This document shows positions 11,275 to 22,024 of a stretch of 52,288 nucleotides of DNA, piece by piece. The position numbers and the translations under genes were made by a program. Numbering within the stretch: position 1 is the first letter of the stretch; every line of letters begins with the position of its first letter. Below the pieces are notes generated by a model that saw nothing but the letters and a program-made list of their open reading frames with translations, was not told the DNA's origin and searched no databases. Source of the stretch: Gnetum montanum (taxonomy: Eukaryota; Streptophyta; Gnetopsida; Gnetales; Gnetaceae); the NCBI GenBank assembly GCA_015680685.1, contig MNCI01022611.1, positions 1,945,514-1,997,801 on the forward strand. The letters are read 5' to 3'.

Positions 11275-11752
11275 TGACATACCAAAAGGTCAAAAATTCA
11301 TTCATTGCCTAATCCATCACATTCATAAGCATTATAATGAAAATATCATCAAATACTTGATAAATGAATGATTGGTACACGGAATAGCAAAGAAAAGTAG
11401 AGAAAACTTTTATTAAAAAGAGGGAGTACTATAATGCTCTCTTGGTTATCTTCCCATACCACTTAAGCCTTAGAGGCAATCTAGGATTACCACCAAGGTT
11501 AGGTTGTCCATACAAAAGGATGATTGGTCTCTTCTTTTCTAGCTTCACTTAGCTCCCATTACTTGCCTTTCTAGGCTTTGCAACTCCATGCTAGCATGAC
11601 CTCTTAACCTCACCTTAAATGGCATGGGTCGAACCCATTCTTGAGGGATACATGAATAATCATAACTTCTCATAACAAGGCACCGCTTCATTTGAAAGTT
11701 AATTACATTTTTACAATATGTTTCCATCCTTAACAAGGAACATGATGTTACA
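11275..11752 (-). repeat. Element E 3' LTR
   Basis: A 478-bp LTR, beginning TGTAACATCATG in minus sense at 11752 and ending ATGTCA at 11275. It matches the LTR at 32758-33246 over its full length, at roughly 80% by eye, including the blocks CACTTAAGCCTTAGAGGCAA and TACAATATGTTTCCATCCTT. Its inner side carries a PPT, so it is the 3' copy. Confidence 0.85.
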
Positions 11753-11770
11753 ATATACCCTCCTTAAGCA
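11753..11770 (-). other. Element E polypurine tract
   Basis: In minus sense the bases before the 3' LTR are TTAAGGAGGGTATAT, a purine-rich primer site. Confidence 0.6.
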
Positions 11771-11947
11771 TCCAGCTTATCCTCGAGTGCTTCCTCTATA
11801 TCTAGCTACTCAGGTACTGCTTCTTTGTTATACTCCTAAGTTGAAGCTTCTTTATTATCCTTATTATCATCTATATAAACAAAAGACTAGAAATTATAAA
11901 ACATAATTTATTACATCAATAATAAATACAATTTATCATTCAATATC

Positions 11948-12682
11948 CTAATGATCAAAAAGTTGGGGGTAAGTATTAAGAATGAACTTCCTATTTTCCC
12001 AAGTTTTTTGATCACAATTTGACCATTGAAGAAGTACTTCATTGATAGTTTTATTTTGTAACTTCTTGGTTCAATGGTTCTTAATTGCAATGGGTTTGAC
12101 TTCAAAGCTAATGTTGGATAGTAATGGCAAAGTATTCCAGTCTAGCACATATGGCACATCATTTGCAGGAATTTTTTTAGCAAACTTACATGGAAACTAG
12201 GTGAATTTTTAAGGTTATTGGAAGATTTAACTAATATACCACATCACCAATTCTTTTATAAATTTCAAAGGGTCCACAATATTTGGATGCCAATATAGTA
12301 TATTTTCCAAGTTTAAGAGAACTTCTAGTAAGTTTTACTCTCAATAGTACTAGATCTTCCACTTGGAATTCTTTCTTAAGTCCATGTTGATATGCATATC
12401 ACTTATATTTATCTTGGGAAGTTTGTAAATTTTGTTTAACTCTTGTGATAATATTCTCCATTATTTTCATTTCTCCCTCCTTCCATTCTATTCTTAAGAT
12501 TAGATCTGACCAAGTTAGTGGTGTATGACAATTACATCCATATATTACTTCGAATGGTGTTCGATGTATGGAACCTTTCTAATTGTTGTTATAGATGAAT
12601 TCTACTAGGTGCAAATAATTTTCCCATATTTTTGGTCTAGTGCCAACATAGCTTTGCAAAATATATTCTAATATTCTATTCA
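11948..12682 (-). pseudogene. Element E integrase C-terminal part with chromodomain
   Basis: In minus sense this continues the integrase cut by element D: NRILEYILQSYVG, TPFEVIYG (near 12555) and a GPF-type segment (KYCGPFEIYKRIGDVVY near 12240-12290). A chromodomain of about 50 residues follows and ends at the stop codon 11948-11950. Its core includes NEVLLQWSNCDQKTWENR, which has the typical V-x-W-x(n)-TWE pattern of plant chromoviruses. Chromodomains tether integrase to modified chromatin. The domain is in a shifted frame relative to neighbouring text and contains a stop at its start, so it is not functional. The segment between integrase and chromodomain is degraded. Confidence 0.7.
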
Positions 12683-12687
12683 CATGT
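12683..12687. other. Target site duplication of element D, left copy
   Basis: CATGT here is repeated exactly at 18032-18036. Without D and one copy, the integrase reading KTEHVNRIL of element E is restored as continuous host sequence, which confirms the insertion point. Confidence 0.9.
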
Positions 12688-13782
12688 TGGAATAGGTTCA
12701 CTCCACAATTAAATCACCTTCAATGCACTAAATCCAAATATTATAAAAAGAAAAAATTATTTTCTAGAAAATAAAAAAACTAGCTAACTTCAATTAAAAT
12801 TATAAGAAGATTACATTAGGGTTCACATAACCCACAAGCATCCAAAAACTTATCACACTCAAATAATATTGTAGAGCATGAGGCTCTACGATCACAAAAT
12901 GGTTGTTCTCAATGTAAGCCACAACCAATAGAAATCTCTTCCACAACCTAAGACTGAGATCTCAACTCACAAGTGAAATGTAAGAGAAGAGAACACATAG
13001 ATCAACACACCATAAGTTAATCTTGTAGTTGTAATCACCTATTGCACTCACCCAATCTCTCTTGACTAGTTCTCCTTGCATACAAGCTCTTCTCTTTCTT
13101 CATGGATGAAGGCATACATAATTATAAAGATCCAAAACCCTAGGAAGCTTTCTATTTACCTTCCTAGATGTTTTCCACATGGATCTAGAGTCTTTTTAAT
13201 GTTTCCCAATCGATATACCATGTTAAAGATTTTCTTCTTCTTTGACATAGATGTCTCTTGTTTCATGTAGACATCTTCTATGAAAACCCTACTCTCAAGA
13301 GAGATGTCTAATGTTTTTGGTAGACATCTTCTCTAGATAGTAAATGTGTACACTTTAGGGGAGATGTCTCTAAGGATACATTAAAGCTTTGATATTGGGA
13401 GAGATGTCTACTATTTTTATTAGACATATTTTATGGAGTGGAGATGTTTACACTTTAGGAGAGACATATTTGGAAAGATGTTTAAATTTTTGGGGAGACA
13501 TATCTCTTGAAGGTGCCAAAAATAAAAATGCTTGTTTTGATGTCAGGAGCCTCTAGATGCCTCCCAACAAGTCCCCATATATCCTAGAACCTCCTAAACT
13601 CATCAAAATAAGCCAAACACACCTCCAAACATGCCAAAACATCCAAGAATATTCATCATAAAAATTCAACATAAAAACACATACTAAAACTGGACACACA
13701 CATCTAGGTCTTCTCCAAGCATGAAACTTGCAAAAACAACTTGTAGGAAAAGCACAAGGAAATCAAAATAGGTGTTTCAACA
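12688..13782 (-). repeat. Element D 3' LTR
   Basis: In minus sense it begins TGTTGAAACACC at 13782 and ends CCTATTCCA at 12688. U3 (about 13250-13505) contains many AGATGTCT / AGACATCT units. A weak TATA-like TTTATAATTATG (minus sense) lies near 13110-13125. The polypurine tract on its inner side identifies it as the 3' copy. Confidence 0.85.
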
Positions 13783-13800
13783 CCAAATCTTCCACCCTTT
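13783..13800 (-). other. Element D polypurine tract
   Basis: AAAGGGTGGAAGATTTGG in minus sense directly precedes the LTR start. Confidence 0.75.
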
Positions 13801-13964
13801 GAAAAGTAAACTTATGTGAATAATGGAGTAGAGGTAGAAGTGATCCCCCACTCAACAAGTTTGGTCTCATGGACCCATACAACATCATCAATAAAATGAT
13901 CCTTCTAATGGATCAAATATTCATTCCTCTTACTCTTAACTCCCTAAGTACTAGAAGCTTCCCT

Positions 13965-14480
13965 CTATTTGAGTACGATTACCTTCTTCTCCATTGAAGG
14001 TTTCGACTGATAAATTGCCCCCTTCAACTCATCAATGCTTTCCTGTATGGTCTCCTCATTAGTTGGTCCATGATAGTGCATAAGATCTGAAACATTAAAT
14101 ACAAAAGACACACCAACATCATTTGGTAAATCACTCTCAAAAGCATTGTCATTAATTTTAGCCTTGATTTTAAAAGTCCCAATCTTCTTAACTTTCAATT
14201 TGAAGAAGTTAACACCTCTCAGCTGCTTCTTCATCAAGTGCATTCAAACCAAGTTAGCAACAAAAAAATTAGGCTTCCATTTATCCTCATTCCTCTTAAG
14301 GATTCTCTCTTCATTTGTCTTCTCAAGATTTTATTTTACTTGTGCATGAAGATCCCTCATCTCTTGCACAAAATTAGTACTAAGTTTAGCTTCACCATCA
14401 AAGCTCTTCAAAGTGTCCACCATCTTTGGATACAACCCATAGTTCACCTCAAATGGGCTTTTGCAAATTGTAACATGAAA
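13965..14480 (-). pseudogene. Element D integrase C-terminal fragment (GPF domain)
   Basis: In minus sense the text opens near 14470 with CKSPFEVNYGLYP, the classical end of the gypsy integrase core, and continues with LHAQVK, then the GPF/GPY-type segment: FKLKVKKIGTFKIKAKIND, the acidic SDLPNDVGVSFVFNVSDL and MHYHG. This domain binds DNA and helps multimerisation. The catalytic D-D-E core is absent. There is one stop between two open stretches of 128 and 92 codons. I see no chromodomain after it; the last 30 or so residues are charged and unrecognised. Confidence 0.75.
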
Positions 14481-14489
14481 AGCTTTATC

Positions 14490-15290
14490 ATAAAAAAACT
14501 CAACATTCTTGATCTTGGTGTTGGGAAGTTTCTTACTCATTCTTTCTCCATCATCAAAATCACAATGCAAATTATCTTCATGTTGTTCATCATTATTAGT
14601 CTTACTCTTACCAACAATGGCATTAAAAGTCACATTGCTTTCATCATGCACAACATAACTCAAAATGTCATCATAAATAATACAATGATCATGATGTTCA
14701 TCATCACAGTGGAACAAAGCAGCATCAAGCTAAAGTAAAAAACTACAATCCAACATACCAGGTTTCACATAAGAGACATTACTACCATCTACAAGGTAAA
14801 GCTTAGACTCACTTACCTTTTGACAGCTTCTCTTATCCATATATGGTTCAACTAGATCTTCAACATGTGGCTATCCAACCTAATCAAAGTTTCCAAGTTT
14901 AAGATTCCACATAGTAGGATCTAACTCCAATGGTTTCTCCTCTTTCAAGGAATCATCAATAACTTCTACAATCCACTTTGGAACTATCAACTCAAAATGT
15001 AAATCCTTCCCCATGGCTTGAACATCATATTCATCATCCAAACCTAGCACAACTGTAGGAAGTTCAACCTACATATTATCATGGTTAGTAATAACTATTG
15101 TCATTACAACAAAACTAAACCTAATTTCATCATGTTCCTTAATATATTTCCTCTCTCCTATAAGGATTATGGAAGCATTAAGTAAGCTTTTCTACCTCAC
15201 TTGTTCATCTATCATAGGAATCAAATCATGAAGTTGATTAGTTCTAACAACACTCCACACATTTCTTGCTTCATCAAACTAAGCACCATT
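14490..15290 (-). pseudogene. Element D linker region between PR and IN remnant
   Basis: About 800 bp of degraded reading frame between protease and the integrase tail. Minus-sense text includes VPKWIVEVIDDSLKEEKPLE and a His/Asp-rich stretch (FHCDDEHHDHCIIYDD). I do not recognise a domain. It may be the PR-RT connector of the parent element, joined to integrase by the deletion that removed RT and RNase H. Confidence 0.45.
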
Positions 15291-15294
15291 GTCA

Positions 15295-15600
15295 AAATTC
15301 CAAGGTCTACCAATAATTACATTAGAAAACTCTATTGGAAGCACATCACACCTCACAATATCATGAAAAATTCTAATTTTAAATTTCAAAGTACATTGTT
15401 CCCTCATCACTTTGGAAAAATCTTTAGATTACCAATGCAACTTATAGGGTCTTGGATTAGGATTAGTTACCAAACCCAATCTATCAACTTCCTTAGAAGA
15501 AATAACATTTTCTTAGGCTCCCCCATCAATCAAAACATGAATCCATTCCCCACTATGTAAACAACTAGCCCTAATTTGAAAGAAAAATTTCCTATCAAGA
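15295..15600 (-). pseudogene. Element D protease pseudogene
   Basis: In minus sense SCLHSGEWIHVLIDGGA (near 15520-15570) holds the active site in the D-G-G form, followed at once by a stop and then ENVISSKEVDRLGL. The conserved protease end appears as VIIGRPWNFD near 15290-15320. It is a retropepsin-type aspartic protease, inactivated by stops. Confidence 0.7.
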
Positions 15601-15609
15601 TGATCTCCT

Positions 15610-16890
15610 CTACTCACATTCCCCATGAATGCACAAGAATTTAATTTACAAACATACTCAATTTTTGAAGCATTAGTGTTACCTCTTTGAAGAGCTTGAC
15701 TTGATGTCTCCTCCACTTCTTTGGTTTGTAGATATTTTCCCTTGGCTACCTTGTGAAGTAGACATTCCCATTGCTTATTTCTTTGTTCTCCACACTTGAA
15801 GCACTAAAATTTTAATGATTTGCTACCTTGACCTTTGCCTCTCTTACTTAGGTCCTTTCTAGTTTTACCCTTCTTATCACCTCCTTCAGTCTTCTTATCT
15901 TGGCTGCCCTCCTTATCTTTAGATTTGGATTTGATTTCCTTCTCAAATCTAGATCATTTCTTCTTATTCTTAGAAGTTTGTTTGTTCCTATCTCTAAATC
16001 CACTTAATTTCTTCTGATCTTTGAGTGCCAAATTGTAAGCCTCATCAAGGGTTTGTGGCTTATAAAAGGACAACTCTTACTGGTACACAATTTTGAGACC
16101 TCCCAAAAATATTGAAGCTTGCTCATACTCCTCCCAATTTACCTTATCTTGATGGAATAGATCACAAAATTTGATGTAAAATTATTTAACATCATTGTCA
16201 CCTTCCCTTAGGAATTTTAACTTCATAATGGTTTGTTATCTTCGATGAGATTGTTCAAATTTCCTTTTCAACCTATATTTTAGTAGATCCCAATCTTTAA
16301 TAGGTTGACCATTTTATCTTTCATAACCCTAGGACTCCTTTTCCCATCAAGGAGAAGCCATACCTTCTAATATGGATTCAACAATAAGTACCCTCAAGTT
16401 ATTTGGTACCCCTTCCAACAAAAAATTCTTTTCAAGTTCCTTCAATCAACTTGCAAAAGCATTGGTACCATCTACACCATTGAAAGATTTCAATTCTACA
16501 TAAGGAAGTCTTGAAGCATTTCTAAACACTCTAGCAAGCCTTTTGTCATCTTCGTCATCAAGCTTGCTTGAAGAAGTATTGAGCACCACTAGAGTCCTTA
16601 GAGTCATTATTTGAGAAATAGGATTTCCTCCCATTGGAGTCCTTGGCTGAATTTTTCCTACACTCCCATAGCTAGATTGACCTTCCTCTTCATCTACTGC
16701 ATCTCCACCTAGCTGTGAAACTTCTTCATCTAAACGTACATGCTCTTCACCTCCACGTGTCAAAATATGGCTAGGATTGGCTTGTTTGTCCACCTTTGCA
16801 TTGATTTTAGCCAATTGAGCAACCATCATTTGAAAGGTTGACTTCATGCTCATCATCTCGTAATTCAGAGCTTGCACCTATTTCTTCTTG
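15610..16890 (-). pseudogene. Element D gag pseudogene
   Basis: The reading starts in minus sense near 16877 with a Met-rich leader (MQALNYEMMSMKSTFQMMV) and an open stretch of 143 codons ending LKSFNGVDGTNAF, then a degraded capsid domain, a Lys/Glu-rich basic tail (15830-16000) and a zinc knuckle CFKCGEQRNKQWEC near 15762-15803. The knuckle should be C-x2-C-x4-H-x4-C; the His is Asn here, so zinc binding is lost. The family role is capsid formation and RNA packaging. Confidence 0.7.
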
Positions 16891-16943
16891 GATGCCATCT
16901 AAAATTGACAAAATCCTCAATTAGAATCCAAGCAACAATAAAA

Positions 16944-16959
16944 CTAGGATCTGATACCA
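16944..16959 (-). other. Element D primer binding site (initiator Met tRNA type)
   Basis: TGGTATCAGATCCTAG in minus sense lies 4 bases inside the 5' LTR. It matches the common TGGTATCAGA start of iMet primer sites. Confidence 0.8.
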
Positions 16960-16963
16960 ATAA

Positions 16964-18031
16964 TGCTAAAGAAGGTTCACTCCATAATTAAATCACCTTT
17001 AATGCTCTAAATCTAGATATTATGAAAAAATAAAATTATTTGCTAGAAAATAACAAAACTAGCTAACTTAAATTAAAATGATCAAAAGACTACATTAGGG
17101 TTCACACAACTTGTAACCATCTGAAAATCTATCACACTCAAATGATATTGCAAATCATGAGGCTCTATAATCATATAATGGTTATTCTCAATGCAAGAAA
17201 CAACCAAGAGAACCTCTCCCACAACCTAGGATTGAGATCTCAACTCATAAGTGAGATACAAGAGAATAAAACAGCTAGATCAACACACCATAAGCTAATC
17301 TTGGAGTTGCAATCACCTATAGCACTCAACCAATCTCTCTTGACGGCACACATAATTATAAAGATCCAAAACCCTAGGAAGCCTTCTATTTACCTCCATA
17401 GATGTTTTTCACATGGATTTGGAGTCTTTTGGATGTTTTCAGGTGATATACCATGTTAGACATTTTCTTCTTCTCTAACATAGATATCTCTTATTTCATG
17501 TAGAAATCTTCTATGAAAGCCTTGCTCTTAGGAGAGATGTTTACTCTTTTTGGTAGACATCTTCTCTAGGCTATAGATGTCTACACTTCAAGGGAGATGT
17601 TTCTAAGTAGACATTTATCTTTCTATGAAGATGTCTTCTTTGAGAGCCCTGCTCTTGGGAGATATGTATACTATTTTTGGTAGAAATCTTCTATGGACTA
17701 GAGATTACTACACTTTAGGAAAGATGTCTCTAGAAAGACATCGATCTTTTTGGGGAGACATCTATCTTGATGGTGCCAAAAATAAAAATGCTTATTTTGA
17801 TGCTGGGAGCCTTTGGATGCCTCTCAATAAGTTCCCATAGATCATGGATCCATCTAAACTCATCAAAATAAGCCAAAAATACCTCCAAACATGCTAAGGC
17901 ATCCAAGAATATTTATCATAAAAATTCAACACAAAGATTGGACACATGTGTCCAGGTCTTCTCCAAGCAGTAAACATGAAAAAAAAAACTTGTAGGACAA
18001 GCATAAGGGAATCAGAAGAGGTGTTTCTACA
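16964..18031 (-). repeat. Element D 5' LTR
   Basis: The 1068-bp partner of 12688-13782. In minus sense it starts TGTAGAAACACC at 18031 and ends CTTTAGCA at 16964. U3 with AGATGTCT/AGACATCT units lies at about 17465-17765. Divergence from the 3' copy is considerable by eye, so the insertion is old. Confidence 0.85.
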
Positions 18032-18036
18032 CATGT
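18032..18036. other. Target site duplication of element D, right copy
   Basis: CATGT, identical to 12683-12687. Confidence 0.9.
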
Positions 18037-18660
18037 TCAGTTTTCCCATCAATATTTGGGTGGTAAGTTGTAATTAATTTCAATGGGGTTTTAAGCTCTT
18101 TGAAAATATTTTTCCAAATTTTAGATATGAACCTGGGGTCTCAATCCAAGGTGTTACATTTTGGATAACCATGTAATTGAAATAATTCTTGTACAAATTT
18201 TTAGGCTACTTCTTTGGCTATGTTTATAGATTTTAAAGCCATAAAATGTGCCATTTTTGATAGAAGATCAACCACTACAAAAATTGAGTCATTTCCTTTT
18301 TGGTTATTGACAATCCCAAAATGAAATCCATGGTAACATCTTTCCTTTTCTAGTTTGGGACTTCTAGAGGCTATAATAACCCACTAGGTTTCCTTTGTTT
18401 AGCTTTTATTCTTTGGCATGTTGGATAATTTTTAATATATGTGGACACATCATTCTTCATTTTAGGCCAAAAAATAAGATTTGTGTAACATCATATAAGT
18501 CTTACTATAACTTGGGTGTCCTACATATGGTACTTCATGTGATTCACACAATGACCTTAGTCTTCAATTTTCTTCTAGAATGCACACTCTTTATCCTTTC
18601 ATCAATAAACCATTATGGGTAGGTTGATATCAAGGCTTAGAGGGAAAATTGGTTAAAGTT
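18037..18660 (-). pseudogene. Element E integrase, N-terminal and core part
   Basis: In minus sense the zinc-binding region is near 18440-18600 (LCESHEVPYVGHPSYSKT). The core follows with MDFILGL (first Asp) in one frame and DSIFVVVDLLSKMAHF in another, so a frameshift lies between them near 18315. DPRFISKIW carries the second Asp, and HPNIDGKTEH at the D insertion point carries the catalytic Glu. The gene continues at 12682 on the other side of D. Stops and frameshifts make it inactive. Confidence 0.75.
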
Positions 18661-18679
18661 TTCTTGAAATAAGGATCTT

Positions 18680-19260
18680 CTTTTATCTGTTCTTTAATTT
18701 CTTCTTCCATAGAGGTTGTCACCACACCTATCATCAAGTTTCACATTCGACTAAGGGCATTGACTACCACATTTTTTTTAATGGGAATATATTTGATTCC
18801 AAAATCGTATTTAGCTAATAATTCTACCTATCATCATTGATGAGTTTTCAAAATAGGCCATATCTAATAATATTCTAAACTTTTATGATTTTTTTTAGTA
18901 CAAAACTTCTTCCGCAAAGATAGTGTCTCCAAACCTTCAAAGCATGAACAATTGCTAGCAATTCTAAATCATGGGTTGAATAATTTACCTTAGCTCCTCA
19001 TAATTTATTAGATTCATAACATACCACTTTATCTTGTTGTGATGGAAATGCACCGAATCCTATTCCACAGGTATTTGTAGATACTTCAAATGATGATTCT
19101 TCATCTGGAATTCTTAGAATAGGTGTTGTTGGGAGTAGCATCTTTAATTTGAGGAAAGCTTTCCTGCCTTTTTCATCAAACTTGAACACATGTTTTTCTT
19201 GCAAAATGTCAATCAATAAGGGCTACTAAAGTAGAATAATATTTAATGAAACGTCAATAA
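18680..19260 (-). pseudogene. Element E RNase H pseudogene
   Basis: In minus sense an open stretch from 19216 begins with KGRKAFLKLKMLLPTTPILR, the usual connection between RT and RNase H, followed by FEVSTNTCGIGFGAFPSQ, where the catalytic Asp of the family motif D-A-S is replaced (STNT). The remaining part down to about 18700 is degraded. Confidence 0.7.
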
Positions 19261-19269
19261 AAACCTACT

Positions 19270-20110
19270 AAGCATAAGAAACTATGAACCGCTATAGCAT
19301 CTTTTAGTTTAGACCAATCTTGAATTGTAATAACTTTTGCTAGATCCACTTGCAATCCTTTCTTAGAAATGGTATGGTCCAAATAAGAGACTTCTTCTTT
19401 AAAGAGTTCACATTTACTTAATTTTTCTTTCAACTAATGCTCTTTAAGAAGTTCCATTGTAATTTTCAAATGTTTGACATGTTCTTCTATTCACTTAGAA
19501 TAAACAAGTATATCACCCATAAATACTATAAAAAGTTTATTAGGATATTCATGAAAAATATTATTCATTAATGCCATGAATGTTGTAGGTGCATTAGTTA
19601 ATCCAAATGGCATCAAAACAAATTCATATAATCCATACTTGGTTCTGAAAATAGTTTTCTCAATATCTTTCTCGTTGATCTTTATTTGGTAATAACTTGA
19701 TTTTAAATCAATCTTTGAAAAATAACATGCACTTGTAAGTTGATCATACAAATCATAGATTCTAGGGAAATAATAAGTATTTTTAATTATTACTTTATTC
19801 AATGCCCCATAATTGATGCATAATCTTAACAGACCATCTTTCTTTTTAACAAATAAGACTACTACACCTTAACGTGATATTCTAGGTCAAATTTTTCCTT
19901 CTTCCAATAGTTAATCTAATTGTATTTTTAATTATCTATAGATTTTCAAAATCACCTTATATATTTTGGAAAAGCACCTTAACTATTTCAAAATAGGTGC
20001 TTTTGGAAAATTTGAGAAAGGTGCTTTTCCCTTCCAAAAGCACCTTAACTATTTCAAAAGCACCTTATAGATTTTTCACTTCCAAATTAGATCAAATTTT
20101 CCCTTCTTCC
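19270..20110 (-). pseudogene. Element E reverse transcriptase pseudogene
   Basis: The clearest part is an open stretch of 103 codons (19802-19491, minus): [48 protein letters not shown] and the catalytic loop [11 protein letters not shown]. The family motif here is F-I-D-D, so the first catalytic Asp is Gly. Upstream, VKKxDG-type text near 19850 is present but the frame has stops. A 200-bp cluster of inverted repeats (19887-20130) breaks the N-terminal part. Confidence 0.8.
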
Positions 20111-20130
20111 AAAATCTATAAGGTGCTTTT
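19887..20130. repeat. Nested inverted and direct repeats inside E RT
   Basis: The string AAAAGCACCTTA occurs several times on the plus strand and its complement TAAGGTGCTTTT again at 20107-20118. CTATTTCAAAAGCACCTTAT (20049-20068) and TATAAGGTGCTTTTGAAATA (about 20105-20124) are near-perfect inverted copies. The flanking text TCAAATTTTTCCTTCTTCCA near 19889 recurs at about 20093. It can fold into stem-loops and looks like a local template-switch product. Confidence 0.75.
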
Positions 20131-20289
20131 GAAATAGGTTGTGTACTAGAAAAGATATCAATAGCATGCTCAATAGTTCTTTTTGGAGGTAGTTCTCTAG
20201 TTTCACCAAATACTAAATCTTTATATTTCGAAATCTTAATACCTAAAGATTTCTGAGGTTGAGTTACTTTGACAACCAACATCATAGCA

Positions 20290-20725
20290 CCCTTTTTGAC
20301 TAATCTTTGGCTTCCTTAATGGTTATCATATGAATTTTCTTTGCAATTCCTACCCCCTTTAGAACCCTAACTTTGTTAGTGATTGGGACTATTAAAATAC
20401 CAGTTCCAAAGTGGGTAGTAATATTAAAATTTTGCAAGAAAGATACTCTTAAAATTGCATCGACATCACCTAGTTTAAATTCAAAGAATTCATCAATGAA
20501 AGACATGTATTGCAAGGTAAAGATAATTTCTCCATACCTAGTATGCTTGCTCATGGTCATTCCATCTACAAGTTCTATCATAGTAAATTTCTTGGAAGGT
20601 AAAGTTAAGTTCAATTAACTAATTAACTTTGGAGAAATAAAGTTACCACTAGTGCCACTATTAATCAAAAATTTAATATTCTTACCTTTAATTAAACCTT
20701 CAAAAATCAATAAAGAAAATTAGAA
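20290..20725 (-). pseudogene. Element E protease pseudogene
   Basis: In minus sense the active-site segment is KFLINSGTSGNFIS (near 20640-20680): the catalytic Asp of D-S-G is Asn. The following open stretch of 104 codons (20614-20300) has the FKLGDVDAILRVSFLQNFN end of the domain, corresponding to the I-L-G-x-x-[FW]-L segment of plant chromovirus proteases. Confidence 0.7.
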
Positions 20726-20734
20726 TTTACGCAA

Positions 20735-21901
20735 ACTTGACTTAGTTGATGCAGAAATCTTCTTCAAGGCTATGGTGGTGGTTTCGATTTTTCCTTTATT
20801 CATGTTTGGATTTGATTTTTGATTTCTAATTTTAATGTTCCTTTGTAGCTTTGCTCGAAATTTTGGACAATCCTGTTTGAAATTATCTTCACCACAAACA
20901 AAACATCTTGACCCCAAGTGAGCTCTTTTTGTTGGTGTTTCTTCTATTGTTTCTTGTTGAAGGGTAGTTTGTACTTGATTCGATTCTTCATAATTCTTAG
21001 CAATTTCGTATCCTTCATTGCTTGTTTGAGGATTATGTGCTTGTGTTTGGGAACATAATTAAGCATGTAGTCCATCAATGAATTTTAAAGCTAATTCTCC
21101 CTCATCCTGGTGGCTTACATATAAAAAAATATCATATAATTCCTTATAGTAATCTTCTATGGATTGCCTTTTAAATCTTAAGGAATCAAATCTCATTTTT
21201 CACTCTTCGAGGAAAGAATTAGGTACAAATTTTTGTTTAAAATCTTGTCAAAAGTTTAGCCAATTTGTAATAAAACCTTCAGATCTCAGCCCATTCCACC
21301 ATGTTGTGGCAAGTCCTCTTAAATATAAGTAGACAACTTTTAAAAATTTTTGGCTTGAAAAATTTAGCATATCCAAGTAATTTTTCATTGTACTAGGCCA
21401 ATCTTTTTCCTTGGTACTAGATCTAGGGGCTTCATCATAATGATCTAATTTTACCTTTTTAGCATGACCTTTTTTCAGTGATTCTTTGGATGCATTATGT
21501 CTATTCTTATATAGCTCATCCTTGGTTTCTACTCTATGACCTAAAGAAGGGATATCGACAACTTGGTGACCAGGAGGTGGGGGTTGGTTTCAACATAGAT
21601 CCCTCAAGGGAAGTTGATTATAATCTTGATGTTTATCTCTAGGTGGAATGTGACTATGATTTGAAGGCTAAGTGAGATGGTCGGTTAATTGCTTGATGGA
21701 TTTTGCAAAGGAATTCATCTTTCCTTGCACATACTATCATTTATCCTTAAAACTTTGAAATAATTTCCTAATTTGTTTAGACATATTTTGCACCTCTATC
21801 CTTAACCCTTGATTTGACTAAAGAAGCTCTTCTTGAACACCCCTAATCTTATTGATTTGATCCTCAAGGGCATTCATCCAATCATTGACTCAAGTCTCCA
21901 T
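20735..21901 (-). pseudogene. Element E gag pseudogene
   Basis: The reading begins at ATG 21901-21899 in minus sense, immediately followed by a stop, with a heptad-like N-terminus (ALEDQINKIRGVQEEL). The capsid domain near 21150-21420 has KVVYLYLRGLATTWWNGL and SIEDYYKELYDIF. The zinc knuckle near 20880-20905 reads CFVCGEDNFKQDC: the His of C-x2-C-x4-H-x4-C is missing and the spacing is one residue short. Stops are scattered. PR follows directly. Confidence 0.75.
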
Positions 21902-22019
21902 CACTCTCCAATGTACTCTTTAGGTTTTGAACATTAATAGCATGAAGAAATTAGACATGTTGGTAATCCTTGGCCTCTATGACCCTTTTGATGGATCTCA
22001 AGATAGCGAATTGATTATA

Positions 22020-22024
22020 GAAGA
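22020..22024. other. Target site duplication of element C, left copy
   Basis: GAAGA, repeated exactly at 29441-29445. Confidence 0.9.

Larger units (their letters stand above)
12688..18031 (-). mobile_element. Element D, non-autonomous gypsy element (gag-PR plus IN tail)
   Basis: A 5344-bp minus-strand element inserted in the integrase gene of E. It has LTRs of 1095 and 1068 bp, an iMet-type PBS, a gag remnant, a protease with D-G-G, an acidic linker, and only the C-terminal GPF part of integrase. RT, RNase H and the integrase core are missing. The 5-bp target duplication is perfect. The internal region of 3.2 kb is far shorter than the 5 kb or more of a full gypsy element, so it most likely arose as an internal deletion derivative and was moved by proteins from a relative. 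Confidence 0.85.

Noticed and set aside
12685-12692. D starting at TGTTGGAA (12685)
   Set aside because: That boundary gives no target duplication. Starting at TGGAATAGG (12688) gives a perfect CATGT duplication, and the partner LTR end supports it.
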